Assembly: GCA_910584475.1 (NCBI GenBank)
Contig: CAJUBD010000024.1
Location: forward strand, 1 to 34,674
Source: an uncultured Treponema sp.
GTDB lineage: Bacteria; Spirochaetota; Spirochaetia; Treponematales; Treponemataceae
DNA length: 34,674 bases
Reading direction: 5' to 3'
The position numbers were made by a program, and so were the translations under genes. The notes below the pieces were generated by a model. It was not told the DNA's origin, did not search any database, and saw nothing but the letters and a program-made list of their open reading frames with translations. Shown here in pieces: positions 30,899 through 34,674 of this stretch. Positions within the stretch are counted from its first letter, which is position 1, and each line of letters opens with the position of its first letter.

Positions 30899-31840
30899 GC
30901 TGGCATATTTGCCGAGCCGTTCAGGGCATGGAGTCCTGGGTCAAACGGCGCAAGCTCTCCCAAGCCGATTGCCGCGGTGCGGGCGGAGAACGCCATACGA
31001 GCGCGGGAAGCCATCCTTGTCAAAAGGAACGCGGCAAACAGGGAGAAACGCGAAGAGGCAATGTCGCCCGCCCGCGGCATTGCGGAAAGTCAGACGCTTG
31101 GCGGCACAGGGCAGGAGGGAAGCGTGCGTGATTTTCTTTCCCAAACGCAACGGCATACCGACACGGACGGAAATTTCTTCACTGCAAATGACATAATGTT
31201 AGAGCGGGCGGAAATTCGTTCCCCACAAATGACGGAGCGGCAGAACCAGCGGAAATCCGCTCGCGGCGACCGACAGGACTTTGGAACAAGCGGGAATTCC
31301 TCCCCCGAAACTGGCAGAACGCTGGCGCTGGCGGAGATTTCCCTTCCTGAAACCGGCGGAACGACAATGCAAGCGGAAATTTTCCCACGGCAACCGACAG
31401 GGTCGGCAGACCTCCAAAACGCCTATGGATTCCAAAGCCAACAAAACGCCGAAACCCACAGGAATGCCGCCCTCCGAACACGGCGGAACGACACGGCGGA
31501 CGGCAATACCACTGCCGAAAAAAGAGACGACACAAGGGAAGGTTTCCATGATATAATTACAGAAAAAGAAAGAAGCGCAAACAGAGAGACGAGGACAACG
31601 CCCCTTGGCGTCCAGGCGGAAGAAGAGGCACGGCTCGCCCACTTGAACGCCGCCTACGAGCGCGACCGTGCCGCGCTCGCAAAGACAGACCCTGCGTTCT
31701 CGCGCGGCACGTTCCGCGATGTCGGGCACGCGGAGGGAAGCGGGGAAACGGACGACCATGCATTCCAGCATATAGCGTCAAAACTGGCAGACGCAAAAAA
31801 GGAGCGGATAAAAGACCAAAAGAGGCTGTATGATGAATAA
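30899..31840 (+). CDS. Low-complexity basic protein of unknown function, 5' end uncertain
   Basis: The frame is open from the TAA of the preceding DUF4157 gene, with which it is in phase: the codons right after the stop read AGIFAEPFRAWSPGSNGASS and PKPIAAVRAENAIRAREAIL. Candidate starts are a GTG at 30977 and an ATG at 31061 (behind GAAGAGG). An ATG at 30888 in another frame would need a frameshift. Residues 80-190 are Gln/Thr/Arg/Glu-rich and disordered, encoded by 41-bp tandem repeats. The last 90 residues form a charged helix (EEEARLAHLNAAYERDRAAL). GC content is far above the chromosomal genes. No family recognised. Confidence 0.45.
   Translation, partial: AGIFAEPFRAWSPGSNGASSPKPIAAVRAENAIRAREAILVKRNAANREKREEAMSPARGIAESQTLGGTGQEGSVRDFLSQTQRHTDTDGNFFTANDIMLERAEIRSPQMTERQNQRKSARGDRQDFGTSGNSSPETGRTLALAEISLPETGGTTMQAEIFPRQPTGSADLQNAYGFQSQQNAETHRNAALRTRRNDTADGNTTAEKRDDTREGFHDIITEKERSANRETRTTPLGVQAEEEARLAHLNAAYERDRAALAKTDPAFSRGTFRDVGHAEGSGETDDHAFQHIASKLADAKKERIKDQKRLYDE
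31167..31413 (+). repeat. Degenerate 41-bp tandem repeat inside a coding region
   Basis: Units begin with (G/A)CGG-A/G-A-ATT-type sequence at 31167, 31208, 31249, 31290, 31331 and 31373: four steps of exactly 41 and one of 42. Many share CCCCC, GAAAC and GGCAGAAC or GGCGGAACG elements. Because 41 is not a multiple of three, successive units are read in different frames. More diverged units continue to about 31540. Confidence 0.7.
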
Positions 31841-32615
31841 AAGGAGAGTATGCATTTCCCTTGAAGAAAGCCCCGCGGAACTAAAAGCGGTGCTTTCATG
31901 CATAGACTTCGCATTGGAGGCACTGGAGAAATACAGCAGCCTGAAAGACCTTCCCGACAGAATGGAATTGGACAGGCTGTATGAACAGGAGCTGAACGTA
32001 GAATGCAAGAAGGACATGGAATTCAAGGAAGAGCCTAAAATTCCTGCGGCAATGCTCCTGCGCGGCCGTTCCAGCGACAGAACTATGCCCGTGGAGTCCG
32101 TCGCGCTCAGCGAGTTTGAGCAGAAGCACGAAATGGAGGCGGGCGGAGCGGTCATCCATACGGGCATGTATGCAGATGAGTACGCCCGGTCATTCCATGC
32201 GCTCGCGCTTGTCGTTGGAACGGACATCTATTTCCGTAACGGCGCATACAAGCCCGAGACGGAGGAGGGGCGCAAGACGATAGCCCACGAGCTCACCCAT
32301 GTGGCACAGCACACGAACCGTCCGCTCGCCGACAATCGCACGAAGGAGGAACTGGAAGCGGAGGCGGAAGAGGCGGAGAAAAAAGAGTGCGTGGAAAGAG
32401 ACCCCTATGTCCTCCTGCGGGTCGGAAGGAGAGAATACAGGGTGCGGAAAAGCGAGGCCAAACGGCTGGACGCATACACGGAACTGGAAGTGAAGGAGTG
32501 GGTCGAGCGGGAGAAGGACATGATGCCGGACAAGGAATATGCGCGGCTTGTGAAAGCGTACCGCCGGTATCTGGACGGACGGGAGCAGGGGAGCAGACCA
32601 TGGACAGAAGAATGA
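31830..32615 (+). CDS. DUF4157 (HExxH) protein, second copy
   Basis: A 261-residue paralogue of the protein at 30167. The DUF4157 core reads GAVIHTGMYADEYARSFHAL, DIYFRNGAYKPETEEGRKTI and AHELTHVAQHTNRP, with HELTH at residues 153-157. After it comes a long acidic helix (KEELEAEAEEAEKKECVERD) and a C-terminal helix ending REQGSRPWTEE. It is about as similar to the first copy as a diverged paralogue, but its DNA is much more GC-rich. The start overlaps the upstream stop (ATGATGAATAA). A second ATG at 31833 has better spacing to AGAGG. It overlaps the effector gene by 16 bp, so the two are probably made together. Confidence 0.82.
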   Translation: MMNKRRVCISLEESPAELKAVLSCIDFALEALEKYSSLKDLPDRMELDRLYEQELNVECKKDMEFKEEPKIPAAMLLRGRSSDRTMPVESVALSEFEQKHEMEAGGAVIHTGMYADEYARSFHALALVVGTDIYFRNGAYKPETEEGRKTIAHELTHVAQHTNRPLADNRTKEELEAEAEEAEKKECVERDPYVLLRVGRREYRVRKSEAKRLDAYTELEVKEWVEREKDMMPDKEYARLVKAYRRYLDGREQGSRPWTEE

Positions 32616-33493
32616 TAAGCGTGAAGAGAAGCCTCCCGCGGGAGGAATGCCTCGACGCGATAAAGATGACGCTGATACGGTTCAACGCGTACATGCAGGA
32701 GCTGGACAGCCAGCACTACTACTCACCGGGGAAGTTCACGGCGGAGCAGAGGGACTTCCTCTACGCGATGGCGGACAGGCGGTATCTGGAGAACATGAAC
32801 GCTGTGCTCATGGGAGGGCAGCTGGAAAGGCTGGACGACGCCTCCCTTGAAAAGATCCTCGACAAGTGCAGGAAACTGTCGGATGGGTTCGGGCTTTATG
32901 TGGACATTCCAGAGGGGGCGCGGATTGCGGACGGTGGAGAGGGTCATGAGCTAGACACATACAAGAAAGCGAAAGATGGCAAGGACATTTGGGAGACCGT
33001 ATGGGGAGCACTGCAGGGTAAGTTCAACGAGAACCTGTACCACTACAATCCAGTTATTAAATTAACGATAGAAATAGCAAAAGCAGAAATTCAAATTGCT
33101 GGTGCAACCTATGATTTTATTTCCCAATATCAAAAAATGAAAGATGAAAATATAATTGGGAATGATCATTACAATCATGCAATGGCAAACAGCAAAGCAA
33201 CTCAGCGTGGCAAGTATGGTAAAATGGCAGCCCAAATTTTGAGTTTTATTCGAGAGGCAACAGATGTACTTCGAAAGGGGGATAGTGATAAAGATATACG
33301 AGAGGATAATATTGCTAATAGGTATGGTCGTGACATACAACCTGGAGAGAGTCCTGAAAAACATAATGCTCAGTTTGATACAAGACAAGGTGGACATAGA
33401 GCAGATTTAACAGGAAAAGCTTCAGAAGAATCTCCAAAGAATGTATTAAAATTTTTGGAATCATATTTTACGAGGGATGAATATGAGAAATAA
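32600..33493 (+). CDS. Putative polymorphic effector, conserved N-module plus toxin-like C-terminus
   Basis: A 297-residue protein. Residues 45-152 form a module also found in the gene at 34056, with the shared landmark GKDIWETVWGALQGKFNEN then LYHYNPV. Residues 153-297 are different and encoded by AT-rich DNA. They contain NDHYNHAMANSKATQRGKYG, then a helix with FIREATDVL, KGDSDKDI and ANRYGRD. This H-Y-H, N, R-E, D, N-x-x-G-R spacing resembles a toxin domain I recall at the C-termini of RHS-type proteins; the enzyme activity is unknown to me. The start at 32600 has GGGGAG seven bases before it. Its end overlaps a lipoprotein gene, the likely immunity protein. Confidence 0.65.
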   Translation: MDRRMISVKRSLPREECLDAIKMTLIRFNAYMQELDSQHYYSPGKFTAEQRDFLYAMADRRYLENMNAVLMGGQLERLDDASLEKILDKCRKLSDGFGLYVDIPEGARIADGGEGHELDTYKKAKDGKDIWETVWGALQGKFNENLYHYNPVIKLTIEIAKAEIQIAGATYDFISQYQKMKDENIIGNDHYNHAMANSKATQRGKYGKMAAQILSFIREATDVLRKGDSDKDIREDNIANRYGRDIQPGESPEKHNAQFDTRQGGHRADLTGKASEESPKNVLKFLESYFTRDEYEK

Positions 33494-33911
33494 AGTATAT
33501 ATTGCTTGCATTTTCGCAGTATTATTTATCTCTATGTCTTGCAGCAAAAATAAGGCATATCAATCCTTGATAAATGTTCCGGAAAATCAAAAAGCATGGA
33601 TTCCGAGATTTTTAGGTGATAATAAAGAAATAAGTAATCAGGTATATAATTATTATGAATGTCATGATTTGGACACCAACGAGACATGGGGATATTTTTC
33701 AATTGATGTCCAACTATTTATTCCCAAGACAGATAATCATTTAAACGATTGTATTTTTATCAATAGGAAAAAGTTGGAAAAGAAAATTATAAAACTTGGC
33801 TGTTCTGAACAAATAGACAAGGGACAGTTTTTTCAATATGAAAATTCTGCATATTTTTTAATATTTGATGATGCGAAGCATGCATTTTATTTTTTTGGCA
33901 AATATAGATGA
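33483..33911 (+). CDS. Small lipoprotein, candidate immunity protein
   Basis: A 142-residue lipoprotein. The signal is NKVYIACIFAVLFISMSC with Cys20 as the lipid site. The mature part has mixed strands and helices (WIPRFLGDNKEISNQVYNYY, WGYFSIDVQLFIPKTDN) and no recognisable family. GAGGG lies six bases before the ATG at 33483, and the gene starts inside the last codons of the effector, an overlap typical of toxin-immunity pairs. Its DNA is AT-rich like the effector's C-terminal half, so both seem to have arrived as one unit. Being a lipoprotein, it would protect at the envelope rather than in the cytoplasm. Confidence 0.7.
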   Translation: MRNKVYIACIFAVLFISMSCSKNKAYQSLINVPENQKAWIPRFLGDNKEISNQVYNYYECHDLDTNETWGYFSIDVQLFIPKTDNHLNDCIFINRKKLEKKIIKLGCSEQIDKGQFFQYENSAYFLIFDDAKHAFYFFGKYR

Positions 33912-34000
33912 CCACTACATTTGGCGTTTTCGATGTCGATATAGGCAATCTTCCGTTTAGTCCAGGTTTGGATATACCGATCTTGGAGAAAAAATGCTAG
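33908..34000 (+). CDS. 30-residue reading frame overlapping the lipoprotein stop
   Basis: An ATGA overlap with the lipoprotein stop opens a frame of 30 residues, MTTTFGVFDVDIGNLPFSPG then LDIPILEKKC. The close coupling suggests it was once translated. It may be a true small peptide or the start of a gene whose remainder was deleted. Family unknown. Confidence 0.35.
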   Translation: MTTTFGVFDVDIGNLPFSPGLDIPILEKKC

Positions 34001-34068
34001 CGCTGTCATGCTTTCACAAGGCTAACAAAGTGTGCGAGGAGCGGGGAGAACTTCCGTGGCAGAAGTGA
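33994..34068 (+). pseudogene. C-terminal remnant of a third DUF4157 gene
   Basis: Behind GGAG is a 24-residue frame MLALSCFHKANKVCEERGEL ending PWQK. It overlaps the next effector start by 13 bp. The tail resembles the ends of the two intact DUF4157 proteins (helix, then E/G-rich residues, then P-W), and the overlap with the effector is the same arrangement as at 32600-32615. So it is probably all that remains of a third DUF4157 gene after a deletion. Confidence 0.45.
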
Positions 34069-34598
34069 CAAGAAGCGAAGCCTTGTCGCAGGTGCGCAGG
34101 ACGATCAGCGCGTACCGGGACAGGGTGCACGAGGTGCGCGCCGACACGGACTACCTCCCGCCGGAGGGGGCGCGGATAGTGGACGAATATTGCTCATTCG
34201 GCAACGACTGGCAGGACCTCGTGCAGGATGCGATACGCGAGCCGCCGTTCCTTGAGGGGATGGACGACGGTCTGCTGCTGGAGTACTGCGCCGTGTGCAA
34301 GGAGCTGGACGAGGCTCTCGGTCTGGACTCGTGGCGCATAGGGAGCGTGGGGCGCATCGTCCAGGACGAGAAAGGTTTCTGGGAGACCGTGAGGGGAGCG
34401 TTCAACACGGTCAACGCAAACCTGTACCAATCGAGGAACAACCCTGTAAAGTATGCCGCCCTAGATGGAAGAAATATTTTTGATGATATTGGATCCGCCG
34501 CAAAATCTGCATGGGAAAAAACTATTGATGTTGCTAATATTTCAAAAGAAGCAGTTGTAAACAATATTGTGGGAGGCAAAAATGAAAGAAATCAGTAG
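34056..34598 (+). CDS. Putative polymorphic effector, second copy with different C-terminus
   Basis: A 180-residue protein starting at a GTG at 34056 with GGGGAG seven bases before it; the frame opens at 34032. Residues 33-130 align with the module of the 32600 effector: FLEGMDDGLLLEYCAVCKEL (compare RLDDASLEKILDKCRKL) and GFWETVRGAFNTVNANLYQ then NNPVK. After NNPVK the sequence is unrelated (KYAALDGRNIFDDIGSAAKS onward), only 50 residues long, helical and AT-rich in DNA. This short tail has no recognisable toxin fold and could be membrane-active or a truncated form. It overlaps the next lipoprotein start by 17 bp. Confidence 0.65.
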   Translation: MAEVTRSEALSQVRRTISAYRDRVHEVRADTDYLPPEGARIVDEYCSFGNDWQDLVQDAIREPPFLEGMDDGLLLEYCAVCKELDEALGLDSWRIGSVGRIVQDEKGFWETVRGAFNTVNANLYQSRNNPVKYAALDGRNIFDDIGSAAKSAWEKTIDVANISKEAVVNNIVGGKNERNQ

Positions 34599-34626
34599 AA
34601 TAATTGTATTCTTATTGATAGTGTAA
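34582..34626 (+). pseudogene. 5' end of a lipoprotein gene cut by the terminal repeat
   Basis: GGGAGG six bases before the ATG at 34582 starts a 14-codon frame, MKEISRIIVFLLIV, which looks like the first part of a signal peptide. It ends at a TAA inside the terminal repeat (34620-34674). By analogy with 33483 it should be the immunity lipoprotein of the second effector. Its body is missing, either through a real insertion of the repeat or because the assembly jumped. Confidence 0.6.
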
Positions 34627-34674
34627 TGCCTAACCGCAACTTGGACTAAAACAGGAAAGCTAATAAGGTGTATA
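34620..34674. repeat. Right copy of exact 55-bp inverted terminal repeat
   Basis: Exact reverse complement of 1-55. It contains GCCTAAC at 34628-34634, fitting the RYYYAAC core of integron attC sites. The left part interrupts the signal-peptide frame of the last lipoprotein gene. Confidence 0.95.

Noticed and set aside
31199..31771. 190-codon minus-strand frame opposite the low-complexity gene
   Set aside because: It is open because of the high GC content. It is Cys/Arg/Phe-rich and has no ribosome site, and neighbouring genes all read on the plus strand.
32387..32600. N-terminal extension of the effector frame back to 32387
   Set aside because: These codons overlap the second DUF4157 gene, read as a Gly/Arg/Cys-rich peptide and lack a ribosome site. 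The ATG at 32600 has GGGGAG at good spacing.
1..34674. Whole window as a transposon with 55-bp terminal inverted repeats
   Set aside because: The interior contains core genes (aspS, lgt, hisG) and no transposase or recombinase. The repeat length equals a common assembly k-mer, so a contig boundary is more likely.

Overview
The window looks like chromosome of a low-GC, two-membrane bacterium, most likely a host-associated Treponema-like spirochaete. The support is TolC/RND efflux parts, many lipoproteins, Lgt, an HU-like protein with a C-terminal DUF4469-type domain, and protein sequences of spirochaete flavour. No search was run, so the taxon is inference. The two window ends are exact 55-bp inverted copies of each other. 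That looks like an assembly-graph boundary at a genomic repeat, so the flanks are unknown.

Left accessory block (1-9.5 kb): a GNAT acetyltransferase, a TfoX C-terminal-domain protein coupled to an EFR1-type flavodoxin/ferredoxin, a frameshifted GNAT remnant, and an AbrB regulator with a CPBP-like membrane protein. These are followed by a decayed reading frame and an ArsR-controlled cluster (ArsR, ArsP-type permease, C-GCAxxG-C-C protein, thioredoxin-like protein; two matching operators are visible). A DinJ/YafQ toxin-antitoxin pair, a Nudix hydrolase, a P-loop kinase-like protein, a small membrane protein and a methyltransferase complete the block. Several genes look acquired, and several are broken.

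Central block (9.6-29.3 kb): a tripartite efflux operon (TolC, lipoprotein adaptor, RND pump) divergent from a two-component system; an ATPase remnant; an HU-like gene preceded by a 524-bp AT-rich intergenic region that carries six 22-bp iterons; hisG and hisB; a large exported gluzincin with a predicted propeller and outer-membrane barrel; lgt; aspS with a palindromic-repeat insertion; mgtC; a conserved hypothetical; and a dicarboxylate/amino-acid symporter. Five first-of-transcript genes have a -10 box only 6-8 nt before the start codon and no Shine-Dalgarno, suggesting leaderless mRNAs. A structured repeat family recurs five times, in four cases just 3' of a minus-strand gene and in one overlapping a gene's 3' end.

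Right block (29.4-34.7 kb): a mosaic, partly GC-rich array that reads as a polymorphic effector/immunity locus. It has two DUF4157 HExxH proteins and the tail of a third, two effectors sharing an N-terminal module but with unrelated AT-rich C-termini, small lipoproteins overlapping the effector ends (candidate immunity proteins), and an ankyrin lipoprotein. It also has a low-complexity gene containing 41-bp tandem repeats. The last lipoprotein gene is cut by the terminal repeat. This array is the best candidate for an undescribed system.
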